Assembly: GCF_017948405.1 (NCBI RefSeq)
Contig: NZ_CP072844.1
Location: forward strand, 372,001 to 436,000
Length of the DNA: 64,000 bases
Reading direction: 5' to 3'
From: Psychrosphaera aestuarii
GTDB taxonomy: Bacteria > Pseudomonadota > Gammaproteobacteria > Enterobacterales > Alteromonadaceae
Part shown: in pieces, positions 8,025 to 18,321 of the stretch
Layout: each line of letters starts with the position of its first letter
Numbering within the stretch: the stretch's first letter is position 1
Notes under the pieces: generated by a model
Database searches by the model: none
What the model was told of the DNA's origin: nothing
Seen by the model: only the letters and a program-made list of their open reading frames with translations
Program-made: the position numbers and the translations under genes

Positions 8025-10124
8025 TCAGATTGAGGCTATTTTGTTAGACAAATATTTGTAGCTTAAGGTGGAATTTTTGGCATAAAGGAAATGATTAAAC
8101 GCAGAGATAATCTCGTTAATTTCATTTTTAAATTGAGGGTATTTATCAATTAGCAGGCTTTTATGTTGCATTAATGTCAGTGAATTAAAAGCTGGTATTT
8201 GAGTGTTTTGTGCATGATCTGAATAGGCGATCAACTCCGGGTTGTCGGCTTTATGTGAAAGTTGTTTATACAGCTTCTTAATCAGTTTTTCAGTTAATGA
8301 CATGGTTTGGCGGGCGCGTAATTTAGAAAAAGTAAACCAGCAGAGTAACATGACAATAATCGCGATTATCGCTAACACTAGATGATGCCACTTTAAGTTT
8401 TGTGTCATCGATGAAATAAAATTTTGTCGCTTAGCCTGATCAAAGTCTAACACCCAAACTGTCCAGTAATAGTCTAAAGACTGAATGTGTTGCCTTAACA
8501 TGTTTAACCAAGGAGTTTGTTTTACTATCGACAGTGCATCGTTTGTTGCCTGATTTGTCAGTGATAAGGCTTGATCAATACCTTGGTTAATGCGGGTTGG
8601 AGAAACCGCAGCGGTAGGATCGGTACGTTGCCAATTGAGCTTGTTTGCTGAATATTCCACCCAAGCATGGGCACTGCTGTCGTAAACATTAAAGTAATTA
8701 CCATTAGGGTTAAGCTCGCCACCATGGTAACCAGTGACAACACGCGCAGGAATACCCTTTAAACGCAATAAAACCGCATGAGCGCTGGCAAAGTGCGCAC
8801 AAAAACCGGTGCGTGTATCAAATAAAAACTGATCTACGTGATCACCGGTTAAACGCGGTGGTGATAAAGAATAGGTAAAGTTATTTTCAGCAAAATAGTT
8901 AAGTATCAAACGGTTGTACTCATCAATATTGCCGTTAGCATTTAACCATAAAGCGTCCGCTAGCTGTTTTGTTTTTAGTAGCGAAGTGGCTGAGCCTTTA
9001 CCTTTGGGTTGTGCAGAAATAGGTAATCTTGTGTTAATAGCAACATCACTCTCGGTTAACGCTAATATGTTGGCCTGAGCAAGCAGTTTAGCGTCGTACT
9101 TCACTCGTTGCGTTACATTTTTATTGCGAATGAGTCGAGTATCGTTAAGTAGAAATATGTCTTGATTATTACTAACACTGGTGCCGTAGCTATATAACCA
9201 TGAACGCTGATTAGGCTCAGCAATAACCGAATAGTTCAGGGTTTGTTCGGCGCTTTGTATGAGCTGTTTTAACGCTGATTTCTCAATTACATCACGACTC
9301 GACTTTGTTGTTTTACGTCTCTCTGCTTGACGCCACGATTTACCGTCAAACTCCTCCATAGTTAAAACTCGCCAGTACCTGTCTGCGTGGCGTGGATTTG
9401 TCATGTTGGTAAATTCTGCGCGAAAGGCCAATCTTGATGATTTGGCAACGTTAGCAATATCACCAGGTGTCATACTATCGTTCAATCCGGTTGGTGTTAT
9501 TTTTTGTTGCGGCAATTTCCAAAAAGGGGTGAGAGAAGGCATAACAATAAATAGTAAGCCACTGCCAACTACACCAGTTAAGATCATGATAGAAAACGAT
9601 TTTAGACCAAAGTTAGACTTTAAAGGCGCATTAACATCTGACTGTAACAAATGATGTTGAGTTTGAAATAATGCGAATATACCCACCATTAAAATAACAA
9701 AACCAAGTAGCGCATATTCAAGTGATTGTTGATAGATAAAAGAAACAGACACCAACAGTGCGATAGTTATAAAAACCTGAATACTCCATGTCGTCTTTTT
9801 ATGATTTGCGGTAAATAGCCACATCACAGAGCCTGCAAATAACAAGTTCACCATACTATTTAACAGCCCGCTACTCATACTTTGTGGCACTATCATCAAG
9901 GCGAGGCACAGTGCGCCAATGTTTTTCATTACGTTGCCACTAAAAAAGGCAGTTAAGTTTGGCCTTTGATAGGCAGACCATACCTTACCAATCACAAGCA
10001 ATATCGATGATGAAATAATGCTAATTATCAATGCTTCTTTTAGCAAAACAATAGATGCAAGCAACGCGACGCCAAATGACACTATGGCGAGCTGAGGCAA
10101 ACGATTATTAGTTATTTTCATCAT
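8025..10124 (-). CDS. DUF3488/transglutaminase-like membrane protein (TgpA type)
   Basis: The 699-residue protein has five to six N-terminal membrane helices (about 10-205), a periplasmic transglutaminase-like domain and a last membrane helix near 590 followed by a cytoplasmic tail. The catalytic triad is visible: Cys in TGFCAHFASAHA, His in SSAHAWVEY, Asp in QRTDPTAAV. TgpA of Pseudomonas is the best-known relative; the physiological substrate is unknown. The ATGATG at 10124/10121 overlaps the end of the DUF58 gene and is preferred to the upstream TTG at 10145. It is the last gene of the MoxR-DUF58-TgpA operon, a common grouping thought to act on cell-envelope proteins. Confidence 0.9.
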   Translation of the reverse strand: MMKITNNRLPQLAIVSFGVALLASIVLLKEALIISIISSSILLVIGKVWSAYQRPNLTAFFSGNVMKNIGALCLALMIVPQSMSSGLLNSMVNLLFAGSVMWLFTANHKKTTWSIQVFITIALLVSVSFIYQQSLEYALLGFVILMVGIFALFQTQHHLLQSDVNAPLKSNFGLKSFSIMILTGVVGSGLLFIVMPSLTPFWKLPQQKITPTGLNDSMTPGDIANVAKSSRLAFRAEFTNMTNPRHADRYWRVLTMEEFDGKSWRQAERRKTTKSSRDVIEKSALKQLIQSAEQTLNYSVIAEPNQRSWLYSYGTSVSNNQDIFLLNDTRLIRNKNVTQRVKYDAKLLAQANILALTESDVAINTRLPISAQPKGKGSATSLLKTKQLADALWLNANGNIDEYNRLILNYFAENNFTYSLSPPRLTGDHVDQFLFDTRTGFCAHFASAHAVLLRLKGIPARVVTGYHGGELNPNGNYFNVYDSSAHAWVEYSANKLNWQRTDPTAAVSPTRINQGIDQALSLTNQATNDALSIVKQTPWLNMLRQHIQSLDYYWTVWVLDFDQAKRQNFISSMTQNLKWHHLVLAIIAIIVMLLCWFTFSKLRARQTMSLTEKLIKKLYKQLSHKADNPELIAYSDHAQNTQIPAFNSLTLMQHKSLLIDKYPQFKNEINEIISAFNHFLYAKNSTLSYKYLSNKIASI

Positions 10125-11118
10125 TGCCAGTACTCGATTGTGCAAAAGTGGCTAAAGTTGATAAACAATGATCAAGGTGTACTTGTGAAGCACTTGGCGC
10201 AACGGTAATAGTTGGAAATGCATTGTGCCGCAAGTATAAGCCAAAAGGTTTATTAGCTTGATGTAGTTCTAAACAGGCGGCGGTAAGCTGACTTAATGCA
10301 AGCTCTAATGATGACGAGGGCACTGACTCCAACGATAAAAATACGCTGTGCAGTTCTGAATCTACAAACTCTTTTAGCATTAAATTATCACCAGAAGACT
10401 TAGCCACTTGCTTCCAAGCCACGTGCGATAAACTAGCACCTGGTACATAGCTTTTTATGCCCTCAAAGTTGGTGTCACCGCTGTTAATTACATCGATATC
10501 ATTGCCCAACCCCAAATCATCCTGTGCCGCTTGTGCAATCATTTGCCAGTCAGAGGTTACGGGTGTTGGGTAAACCACTATGGTTGAGCTCGCTCTGAAG
10601 TAGCTCCAAGCTTTGATTAGACCAAAGGGAAAGTCGCTACGAAAAATAATTGGTGGCAACGTAAATTTGCCTCGACTGCTTTGGTTAAGAGATAAACTAA
10701 AAATCGTTGGCTGACTTACCGAACGCTTAAGAAGGTGCCTTTTACCATCGACTATTGCCGTTAAATGTTGGGCTTTGTTGTTTGAAGTTGAATGAGAAAT
10801 GTCAAAGGTCAAAGTGCAAGGTTGCCCCGCGTAGACATTATTAACACTTAGTAACTTTATAGTAAGACCGTTTAGATTGTTAAATCCGGTATGAATTGCG
10901 TAAATACCAATACTGATGATAAAAAAACAAACCAGTAAAATAGGGTTATTTTGGTAATTAGTTCCTAAAATAAACAAAACCAGAATACAGAGCAACAACC
11001 AAAACCCATGGCTATTGGGCATAATAAAAATGTTTTTATGGCCTAATGACATCTGATTTGACGGCGGAAACCGTCTTGTTAGCCAACTTTTTAATGGTGA
11101 TTGAAACAGGCTAGTCAT
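10108..11118 (-). CDS. DUF58 domain protein (MoxR-associated)
   Basis: The 336-residue protein has two membrane helices (about 36-75), then a beta-rich domain and the DUF58 von Willebrand-like core with the family motif GDxxxRVAWK in a variant form (YVPGASLSHVAWKQVAKS). DUF58 proteins work with MoxR AAA ATPases, probably in assembly or regulation of envelope complexes. The ATG at 11118 overlaps the stop of the MoxR gene by 8 bp (translational coupling); a longer reading to 11229 would run deep into MoxR and is rejected. The C-terminus in turn overlaps the transglutaminase gene. Confidence 0.88.
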   Translation of the reverse strand: MTSLFQSPLKSWLTRRFPPSNQMSLGHKNIFIMPNSHGFWLLLCILVLFILGTNYQNNPILLVCFFIISIGIYAIHTGFNNLNGLTIKLLSVNNVYAGQPCTLTFDISHSTSNNKAQHLTAIVDGKRHLLKRSVSQPTIFSLSLNQSSRGKFTLPPIIFRSDFPFGLIKAWSYFRASSTIVVYPTPVTSDWQMIAQAAQDDLGLGNDIDVINSGDTNFEGIKSYVPGASLSHVAWKQVAKSSGDNLMLKEFVDSELHSVFLSLESVPSSSLELALSQLTAACLELHQANKPFGLYLRHNAFPTITVAPSASQVHLDHCLSTLATFAQSSTGNDENN

Positions 11119-12067
11119 GAACTGGCACAGCTTCCAATATTTGTGCGCTAAAGTCAGTGTTAAACATCGTTCCTCGTCCAGCCCGAAGTCGATGTTCGGC
11201 AACGGGACCAAAGACGGTTTGTATATCATCTGGCGTCACAAAATCTCGACCGCTAATATAAGCAAAAGCTTGCCCTGCCGACATCAACGCAACACCTGCT
11301 CGAGGTGATAAAGCGTTAGGGAATAAATTCTCTGTACGTGAGTAGGCTAACAATCGCATTACGTAGCGAATGACCTCGTCCGACTTATGAACTTGAAGCG
11401 AAGCATGTTGAAGTTGGGCTAAGTCATCAGCCGATAAAATCGCCATGCTCTTAGGATCGTTGAGGTCAGCGGCGCTACTAGAGCTTAAGTTTGTCGAACG
11501 AGTCTTACTCAGTAACTTAAACTCAGCATCGGCTGGTGGATAACCAATTTGGATTCGCATTAAAAATCTGTCTAACTGAGACTCTGGCAGCGGATAGGTG
11601 CCACTTTGATGTGAAGGGTTTTGTGTAGCGATAACAAAATGTGGATTTGGCAGAGTGTGAGTGGTTCCATCAATACTAACTTGTTGCTCTTCCATGGCTT
11701 CTAGAAGCGCACTTTGCGTCTTAGGATTCGCTCTGTTAATTTCATCGGCAAGCAGTAGTTGCGAAAAAATAGGACCTTTATGGAAGGTAAATGCTTGCTG
11801 CTGCTGATCAAAAATAGATACCCCAATAACATCAGCGGGTAACATATCAGATGTAAACTGGCAGCGCTGGTAGTCTAAGCCAAAGGCATCGGCTAATGCA
11901 TGCGATAAGGTGGTTTTGCCCATACCTGGCAAGTCTTCAATAAGAAGATGACCATTGGCTAATAAACAAGTCACCGCTAGCTGTACTTGCTCTTGTTTAC
12001 CTAACAATACGCTATTGAGATAAGCTAAAACGTCATTAAGTTTTTCTCGTTGCAGTTCTATAGCCAT
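11111..12067 (-). CDS. MoxR family AAA+ ATPase
   Basis: The 318-residue protein carries Walker A (DLPGMGKTTLSHAL, about 46), Walker B (LLLADEINRANPKTQ, about 107), sensor 1 (FVIATQNPSHQSGTYPLPE) and the arginine-finger region ESQLDRFLMR, in the order normal for MoxR ATPases. It is a cytoplasmic chaperone-like ATPase that acts with the downstream DUF58 and transglutaminase membrane proteins. ATG at 12067 has AAGGAT 7 bases upstream. First gene of a three-gene overlapping operon; the 126-bp gap to the divergent hydrolase gene must hold both promoters. Confidence 0.93.
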   Translation of the reverse strand: MAIELQREKLNDVLAYLNSVLLGKQEQVQLAVTCLLANGHLLIEDLPGMGKTTLSHALADAFGLDYQRCQFTSDMLPADVIGVSIFDQQQQAFTFHKGPIFSQLLLADEINRANPKTQSALLEAMEEQQVSIDGTTHTLPNPHFVIATQNPSHQSGTYPLPESQLDRFLMRIQIGYPPADAEFKLLSKTRSTNLSSSSAADLNDPKSMAILSADDLAQLQHASLQVHKSDEVIRYVMRLLAYSRTENLFPNALSPRAGVALMSAGQAFAYISGRDFVTPDDIQTVFGPVAEHRLRAGRGTMFNTDFSAQILEAVPVHD

Positions 12068-12193
12068 GTGTATCCTTATTGGTTCAATACCTTAGTGTTA
12101 GTGATGGTCATAAAAAAGTAAACATACAATTTACATTGATATTCTTGTGGTTATGATTAAGCTTATCGTCATCCGACCAGTGGAGTATCTATT

Positions 12194-13108
12194 TTGCATT
12201 CAGCCCAAATCCAACAAAGCTCACATTTTGTAGAGTGTCATGGCCATCAATTACATGTTCGTCGAATTCATACGGAAAATTCCGAGCAAAGGCGCACTCC
12301 AATTCTAATGCTCCATGGTTCTATCGAAAATGGTCGTATTTTTTATACTAAGTCAGGAAAAGGCTTAGCTGGTTATCTAGCAAAACAGGGATTTGATATT
12401 TTTGTCGCGGATTACCGTGGTCGAGGTTTTAGTACTCCATCGGTAAAAGAAAAAAACGATCATGGTTATCATGACGTGACGACAAAAGACATTCCTGCGT
12501 TGGTAGACTATGTCTTTCAAGAAACTCAACAAGCATGTCATGTGATTTGTCATTCTTGGGGTGGTGTAATGTTTGCAAGTGCTTACATTCGATTTCCTGA
12601 ATTACACAAAAAAGTAAAGTCGATGGTAAAGTTTGGTACTAAGCGCCAAGTGACAGTGATGAACATAGAGCGTTTACTGAAAGTTGATCTGTTTTGGAAG
12701 TGGTTTGCGCCTTGGTATACAAAAAAAGCTGGCTACTTAGATGCAAAAAAAATGAATGTAGGAGCTGATTCAGAGCCAAGACAAGCGTTAATAGAAAGCA
12801 TCGCTTGGGTAAAAAAGAGTGAATGGATCGATCCCGTTGACGCTTTTGATTATGCGGAGGCTGCTAAGACGACAAATTGGCCACCGACATGGCACTTAAC
12901 GGGCGTTAAAGATTACTCATTGGGACACCAAACCGACGTAAAGCTGTTTATGGATGAATGCCAAAATCCGAACGCCAGTTTTACACTTCTTTCCAAACAA
13001 AATGGTAACGCTAAAGACTACGACCACATTGATATTCTTACCGCGCCTGCAGCGATAGAAGATCATTTTCCCCAAGTGTTAGACTTTTTGAATAAACATG
13101 ATGGGTAA
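12194..13108 (+). CDS. Alpha/beta hydrolase
   Basis: The 304-residue protein has the alpha/beta-hydrolase fold features: LMLHGSIENG (oxyanion region, about 38), VADYRGRGFS, nucleophile elbow VICHSWGGVMF (Ser about 118), late Asp in GVKDYSLG (about 236) and catalytic His in DYDHIDIL (about 277). The elbow reads C-H-S-W-G, so the usual first Gly is Cys. Substrate unknown; an esterase or lipase-like role is only a guess. The start is TTG at 12194, supported by GGAG 10 bases upstream; no in-frame ATG lies near. It is divergent from the MoxR operon and probably single. Confidence 0.85.
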   Translation: MHSAQIQQSSHFVECHGHQLHVRRIHTENSEQRRTPILMLHGSIENGRIFYTKSGKGLAGYLAKQGFDIFVADYRGRGFSTPSVKEKNDHGYHDVTTKDIPALVDYVFQETQQACHVICHSWGGVMFASAYIRFPELHKKVKSMVKFGTKRQVTVMNIERLLKVDLFWKWFAPWYTKKAGYLDAKKMNVGADSEPRQALIESIAWVKKSEWIDPVDAFDYAEAAKTTNWPPTWHLTGVKDYSLGHQTDVKLFMDECQNPNASFTLLSKQNGNAKDYDHIDILTAPAAIEDHFPQVLDFLNKHDG

Positions 13109-13163
13109 GGTGTAATGCATCGTACCCAAACTAAATAGGTTACTTTGATAAGGCTAAAAACGG

Positions 13164-13790
13164 CTAATTACCTAGTGCCAACCAAACCGCGACCATCATC
13201 ATGAGGGAGCCCGAGATTTTATTAAGTCTTTGCACGTTTTGGCTTTTGGTTAGCACTCGACCTATGGTTTTTCCGCCGGTAGCGTACATCATCATGCATA
13301 CAAATTCAGAGCACATAATAATAAGCACAAGTACGGTTAATTGTGCCGGTAAAGCAAGATCTGGATTAATAAATGGAGGCAAGAGCGAAACCTGAAACGC
13401 CCAGCCTTTAGGATTTGCGAGCGCCGTTACTAAGCCCTGATTAAATAAGCCTACGTTTGAGTGAATAACGGCATTGTCTGGGTTATCAGATATTGCCATT
13501 TTTCCCTTACTGCGCCACATCTGAACGGCTATCCACGCTAGATAACCTGCACCAACAAATTTTAACACCGTAAACAAGGCTGGAAACTTTAGCATTAAAG
13601 CAGCCACACCGATAACAGCAGCAACCGCCACGATAGCAACACCAATGACTTCGCCTAACATCATCCATAATGTACGTTTTACTCCAATAGTCATACCTAG
13701 CGTCATCGCTAATGTCATGCACATGCCAGGGGTTACGCTGACAATAAAAAAGGTAGGAATAAATACCGCGAGTAAAGTTAAATCGACCAC
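13164..13790 (-). CDS. LysE family translocator (amino-acid/metabolite exporter)
   Basis: The 208-residue integral membrane protein has about six helices and the LysE/RhtB signature region near the N-terminus (PGMCMTLAMTLGMTIG) and the conserved NPKGWAFQVSLLPPFI segment around 120-135. Family members export amino acids or small metabolites; the substrate cannot be told. The start is GTG at 13790 with GGAG seven bases before it; TTG at 13793 is the alternative. It is convergent with the hydrolase gene and stands alone. Confidence 0.9.
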   Translation of the reverse strand: MVDLTLLAVFIPTFFIVSVTPGMCMTLAMTLGMTIGVKRTLWMMLGEVIGVAIVAVAAVIGVAALMLKFPALFTVLKFVGAGYLAWIAVQMWRSKGKMAISDNPDNAVIHSNVGLFNQGLVTALANPKGWAFQVSLLPPFINPDLALPAQLTVLVLIIMCSEFVCMMMYATGGKTIGRVLTKSQNVQRLNKISGSLMMMVAVWLALGN

Positions 13791-13865
13791 CAAAGGGCTC
13801 CGTTTGAAGTATACGAACTGGCAAAATAAAAACGCTAGAGTAGTGATTTAATTTTAAAATGGCAA

Positions 13866-13904
13866 ATAAAAACCCTCTTGCGTATCAGGCGCTAAGAGGG
13901 CTTT
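13866..13904 (-). terminator. Rho-independent terminator of the RND efflux operon
   Basis: CCCTCTT...AAGAGGG stem extended by GCG/CGC, with a TTTTTATTT tract on the minus strand, 40 bp after the efflux permease stop codon. Confidence 0.8.
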
Positions 13905-13942
13905 TGGTACAAGCTAAATTGCTCTAGTTAGAGTAAAAGTGC

Positions 13943-16900
13943 TTATTCTGAATCAGCAACTGGTTTTGTATAGTTTGTATAGTCAGTGCTATCTATTTTT
14001 GTTGATACTTTGCTCTTACGACGGAAGATGTTCTTAAAGTCTTCTAAGCCCATGTATAAACAAGGTACTAAAATCAGTGTAACAAACGTCGCGAATAAAA
14101 CAGCAAAACCAAGTGCAACCGCCATAGGCACAACAATTCGTGCCTGTAAGCTGGTTTCAAACATAATAGGCAATACGCCCACAAATGTTGTAATTGATGT
14201 CAGTGTTATTGCCCTAAAGCGCACACAGCCAGCGTCAATAACTGAACGTGCCACAGATTGACCTTGTTTACGCATTTGGTTTACATAGTCTGTCATTACT
14301 AAGCTGTCATTGATAACAACCCCTGCCGCTGCAATGAGGCCGAACGTTGACATCATGCTCAAATCCATGCCAAACAAGTAATGCCCCCAAACTGCGCCAA
14401 CAAAACCATAAGGAATAACCGACATTATGATTAATGGTTGGGCATAACTCTTCAGCGGTACGGCTAATAAAATGTAAATCATTAGCAAACCAGCGACAAA
14501 GAACATGATCTGCTCGTTTTGCTGTGCCTGTTCTTCTTCAATGGATCCACCAAGTTCAGTCTTAACACCAGGAAAATCTGATTTCAGCTTAGGTAACAGA
14601 TCGTCTTTGATGCGTTTTACCACTTCATTTGGCTCCACCACAACTTCATCAATTGAGCCGTATATATAAACACTACGGAACCCATTCTCACGACGAATGT
14701 AACTTATGCCTGGCTTTTCAGTAAGGCTTACAACATCTCCTAACATCACTTCTTTACCAGAAGGCGTGGTCACGATGGCGTATTTCAATTCACTGAACTG
14801 TTCGCGTGTTAATTGTGGGTAACGCACCATGACACGAATTTCCTCACCGCCACGTAATACACGCTGAGCTTCACCACCGTAGAAACTTGCGCCAATTTGA
14901 CCTGCAATTGATTGCAACGATAAGCCTAAGTCATAGGCTACCGGCTTAAGATCTAATTGAATCTCTTTGCTAGCAGGGTCAATGGTCGAGCTGATATCAA
15001 ATAAACCTGGTTCCTGTGAAAGCATCGTAATGAACTCTCGACCTGCAATATTAAGTTGTTCTAAGTCTGGGCCATAAAGCAGGTAACCGAAGTCGCCTCC
15101 ACCTTGGCCACCGCCACCGCCCATTAGTTGGTCTTGTACGGTAATAGATTTCATGCCAGGAATATCTGGCATTTGTTCACGCCAACGACGCGCGATTTCA
15201 AAGGTATCAAATGGACGTAACTCTTCATCAACCAAAGGAATAACGATGCGACCTGAGCTGCGATCTTGGTTAAACGCTAATATATCACGGACCATTTTCT
15301 GACCAGTTTCTTGTTCAACTTCTCGGTCAACTCTTTGTACCATAGCTTCAATTTTTTGAATTGCGTCAATGGTTTGTTGGTCAGATACCGTTTGGTTCAT
15401 TTCAATTCGAATATCAGGGAAATCGTGAGGTACTTTAGGTTGAGGTACAAAACGGACATGACTCCCCGCCATCATCGCGATGCTGACCAGTAATATACCA
15501 ACAAAGGCCATCATCACTGCCCAGCGCCACTCAACACATTTTTTTAAGAAATTTTTGTACTTAACATTTACAAAATAATTAAAGCGCTTATTAAAGCGAT
15601 GGCGAAGGCTGTTTTCTTTAATCGGGCTAAATTTAGTGTGAGCTAAGTGAGCAGGCAAAATTAATTTTGACTCTATCAAGCTAAATATTAAACAAAATAC
15701 CACCACAGTCGCGATGTTATAAAAGAACGAACCCTGTGGGCCACTTGATGCAAAAAACGGAGCGAATACCGCAATGGTAGTTAACACACCAAAGGTTGCC
15801 GGAGTCGCGACTTTTTTAGCGCCACGTACGACATTCTCTACACCGCCTCCATGTTTTTCTATTTCGGTGTAGGCACTTTCACCGATGACAATGGCGTCGT
15901 CCACCACAATCCCTAGCACCATAATAAATGCGAAAAGTGATAAAACGTTAATGCTTACGCCGAATACCGGCATCATCATGACTGCGCCTAAGAAACAAAC
16001 AGGCAAACCAATCATCACCCAAAAAGCCAGTCTAAATCTGAGAAATATCGTTAGCATTATGGCAACTAAGATAGAGCCCTGAAAAAGATTCGATAGCATC
16101 ATGTTGAGTCGAGCTTTTAAATAGTAGGTCATGTCTACTAATACTTTTAGCTCCATGCCCGCTGGAAGCGTAAGGTTACGCTGTTCAATATAGCTATTAA
16201 CCGAATTTGATACAGCGATTGAATTCTGATCTTTCGTGGCATTTACTTGGATAAATACCGAGTTTTGACCAGAGAATTTGTTGTATCGAACACCTTCGGT
16301 AAATCCATCTTTAATGATGGCTACGTCTTCTAACAAAACTTTAGAACCGTTCTCACCAATCTTCACAGGTATTAACCGAAACTCTTCGCCGTTATAAAAT
16401 TGATTTTCAATTCGAACCGCAATTAAACCAGCGTCAGTACGTAATTGACCGGCCGAATAGTTTGCCGAATATCGACGAATAGCTTGGGTAATGTCGGTTA
16501 GTGTGAGGTTGTATTTACGTAATTGTTCAGGTTGAATTTCAATAGCAATTTCTTCAGCAGGAGCGTTTACGGTTACTAACGACACGTTATTTAACTGCAA
16601 AAGCTCATCTTCAATTTGTTTTGCTATGGGTTTTAGTTCTTCAACGGACATATCCCCGACCAGAGACATCTCTATAACTTGTTGATTAAATTCTATTTGC
16701 CTAACATTAACCGGCTCCATGGCGGCGGGAAACGTCGCGATACTGTCAATTCGCATTTTAACTTTGTCGAGCACTTCGGCTAAATCTTTATCAGGGTCGA
16801 TTTCTAGTGAAACTTGGCCTGAATTTCTAAACGCTCGTGAATACATCTCTTCAATTTCAGTTACGTCCTTCAACGCTTCTTCAATTTTGATCAAGATGCT

Positions 16901-17110
16901 TTCTTCAATTTCTTGTGGAGACGCGCCACGATAGGCCGCACTCACTTGAATATAGTTAATCTCTATATTTGGAAACATCTGACGCTGAATTGTAAAATAG
17001 CTTATTAAACCCATAACGATGATAAATACCATCATGAGGTTAGCCGCTACCGAGTTATTCGCGAAAAAGGCAATGAGTCCCGTTTCTTTTTTTTGTTTGA
17101 TTTCAGACAT
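13943..17110 (-). CDS. RND family efflux permease (AcrB/HAE-1 like)
   Basis: The 1055-residue inner-membrane pump has the RND plan: TM1 near 12-32, large periplasmic loop, TM2-6 (about 340-480) with the proton-relay Asp pair in GIVVDDAIVIGES, a second loop with a Gly-rich insertion (GGGGGQGGG, near 670), and TM8-12 from about 870. Such pumps take substrates from the periplasm or outer leaflet through an adaptor and an outer-membrane channel. Substrate unknown. The start lies 5 bp after the stop of the adaptor gene. No TolC-type gene is encoded here, so an outer-membrane channel from elsewhere must serve. Confidence 0.93.
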   Translation of the reverse strand: MSEIKQKKETGLIAFFANNSVAANLMMVFIIVMGLISYFTIQRQMFPNIEINYIQVSAAYRGASPQEIEESILIKIEEALKDVTEIEEMYSRAFRNSGQVSLEIDPDKDLAEVLDKVKMRIDSIATFPAAMEPVNVRQIEFNQQVIEMSLVGDMSVEELKPIAKQIEDELLQLNNVSLVTVNAPAEEIAIEIQPEQLRKYNLTLTDITQAIRRYSANYSAGQLRTDAGLIAVRIENQFYNGEEFRLIPVKIGENGSKVLLEDVAIIKDGFTEGVRYNKFSGQNSVFIQVNATKDQNSIAVSNSVNSYIEQRNLTLPAGMELKVLVDMTYYLKARLNMMLSNLFQGSILVAIMLTIFLRFRLAFWVMIGLPVCFLGAVMMMPVFGVSINVLSLFAFIMVLGIVVDDAIVIGESAYTEIEKHGGGVENVVRGAKKVATPATFGVLTTIAVFAPFFASSGPQGSFFYNIATVVVFCLIFSLIESKLILPAHLAHTKFSPIKENSLRHRFNKRFNYFVNVKYKNFLKKCVEWRWAVMMAFVGILLVSIAMMAGSHVRFVPQPKVPHDFPDIRIEMNQTVSDQQTIDAIQKIEAMVQRVDREVEQETGQKMVRDILAFNQDRSSGRIVIPLVDEELRPFDTFEIARRWREQMPDIPGMKSITVQDQLMGGGGGQGGGDFGYLLYGPDLEQLNIAGREFITMLSQEPGLFDISSTIDPASKEIQLDLKPVAYDLGLSLQSIAGQIGASFYGGEAQRVLRGGEEIRVMVRYPQLTREQFSELKYAIVTTPSGKEVMLGDVVSLTEKPGISYIRRENGFRSVYIYGSIDEVVVEPNEVVKRIKDDLLPKLKSDFPGVKTELGGSIEEEQAQQNEQIMFFVAGLLMIYILLAVPLKSYAQPLIIMSVIPYGFVGAVWGHYLFGMDLSMMSTFGLIAAAGVVINDSLVMTDYVNQMRKQGQSVARSVIDAGCVRFRAITLTSITTFVGVLPIMFETSLQARIVVPMAVALGFAVLFATFVTLILVPCLYMGLEDFKNIFRRKSKVSTKIDSTDYTNYTKPVADSE

Positions 17111-17115
17111 GAGCG

Positions 17116-18321
17116 TTATGCATCCTTATTGCTTTGAGCAACAGACGTTGGAACTACATTTGAATCATCTTCTGGCTTGTCGTTCTTTTTGTCAGACTCA
17201 CCCGCTAACTTAACTTTCATACCATCCTGAGCGTACTCTGGAATTGTCATAATAAGTTGGTCTTCTGGGTTTAAACCACCACTGATTAGGAACGTTTTGC
17301 CTTCTTCTTTAACTACTTCAACTTTCTTCTGCTTTAACGTGTTGTTATCGCCTAATACCCAAACTCGGTTATTTGTTACTAAATCTTGAGAAAGTTTTAC
17401 TATGTTATTCAAGCCTTGACCATCAAAGCTTACTTCAACGTATGTGCCAAACATTAAACGAGGTAAGTCAGCTTTTAGACCATACGGATCTTCAACTTCA
17501 ACCACTATGTTACCCATGCGCGTTGCTTGGTCAACGATGCCCGTGTCACGAACAATAGTGCCATTGCGTGTACTTGAGAACTTTTCACGAGTCGATATTT
17601 CAGCACGTAAGCCAGTTAACGTATTTGGAAGAAAAGTGCGATCGAAGCCTGCAACAGGGAAAACAATTTCTGCTTTTTCAACGTTATATAATTCACCGAC
17701 ATTCGTACCTCGATTAACAAATTGGCCAGTACCTAAGTCACGCTTAATGATTAGGGCGTCGTAAGGCGCAAGTACTCGGCAATTGTCTAAATCACGTTGC
17801 GCTAACTTAACTGAACCTTGTGCCAGCTTTACAGCGGCTTCAGCGCTCATTACTTGTGGTTTACGTAGATATAAGTCAGAAACACGCTCATTTGGCATCG
17901 ATTTGGCTTCGCGCTTTGCTACTTCGGCACGACCTTGTTCTTCGATTAATTGGGCCTGAGCCGTTTTTAATTGTGATTCGGCTTGCAGTAAGGCGACTTC
18001 ATAAGTGTCAGATTCAATTTCAAATAACACTTCACCACGTTTTACTAAACCACCTTCAACAAAATTAGGGTGCCACTTAACCACTTCGCCAGAGACTTGT
18101 GCTGAAATCATGGTTTTTTCAAGTGGCGTCACCGCGCCATATCCTCGAATTCTTATTTGATGGAATTCTGGGTTAACTTGTTGAACGGTTACAGTAGGAC
18201 GGGTATCAATTTCTTTCTTTTCAGGCGGTTTAGGGCCATTACTTTGAACAATATAAAACGCAACAGCGCCACCTAATAATATGACAACAGGGGCTGCAAT
18301 CTTTAACCATTTTTTGCTCAT
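17116..18321 (-). CDS. RND efflux periplasmic adaptor (membrane fusion protein)
   Basis: The 401-residue protein has an uncleaved N-terminal membrane anchor (about 8-26), a lipoyl-like half (GYGAVTPLEKTMISAQVSGEV), a coiled-coil hairpin (about 105-180), the second lipoyl half (LAPYDALIIKRDLGTGQFV) and beta-barrel and membrane-proximal domains. It links the downstream RND permease to an outer-membrane channel. It is the first gene of the two-gene efflux operon. The 219-bp upstream gap is shared with the divergent helicase gene; no local repressor gene is present. Confidence 0.93.
   Translation of the reverse strand: MSKKWLKIAAPVVILLGGAVAFYIVQSNGPKPPEKKEIDTRPTVTVQQVNPEFHQIRIRGYGAVTPLEKTMISAQVSGEVVKWHPNFVEGGLVKRGEVLFEIESDTYEVALLQAESQLKTAQAQLIEEQGRAEVAKREAKSMPNERVSDLYLRKPQVMSAEAAVKLAQGSVKLAQRDLDNCRVLAPYDALIIKRDLGTGQFVNRGTNVGELYNVEKAEIVFPVAGFDRTFLPNTLTGLRAEISTREKFSSTRNGTIVRDTGIVDQATRMGNIVVEVEDPYGLKADLPRLMFGTYVEVSFDGQGLNNIVKLSQDLVTNNRVWVLGDNNTLKQKKVEVVKEEGKTFLISGGLNPEDQLIMTIPEYAQDGMKVKLAGESDKKNDKPEDDSNVVPTSVAQSNKDA

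Noticed and set aside
13507..13824. 105-codon minus-strand ORF inside the LysE gene region
   Set aside because: Other frame of the LysE gene; Cys/Arg-rich translation with no domain.
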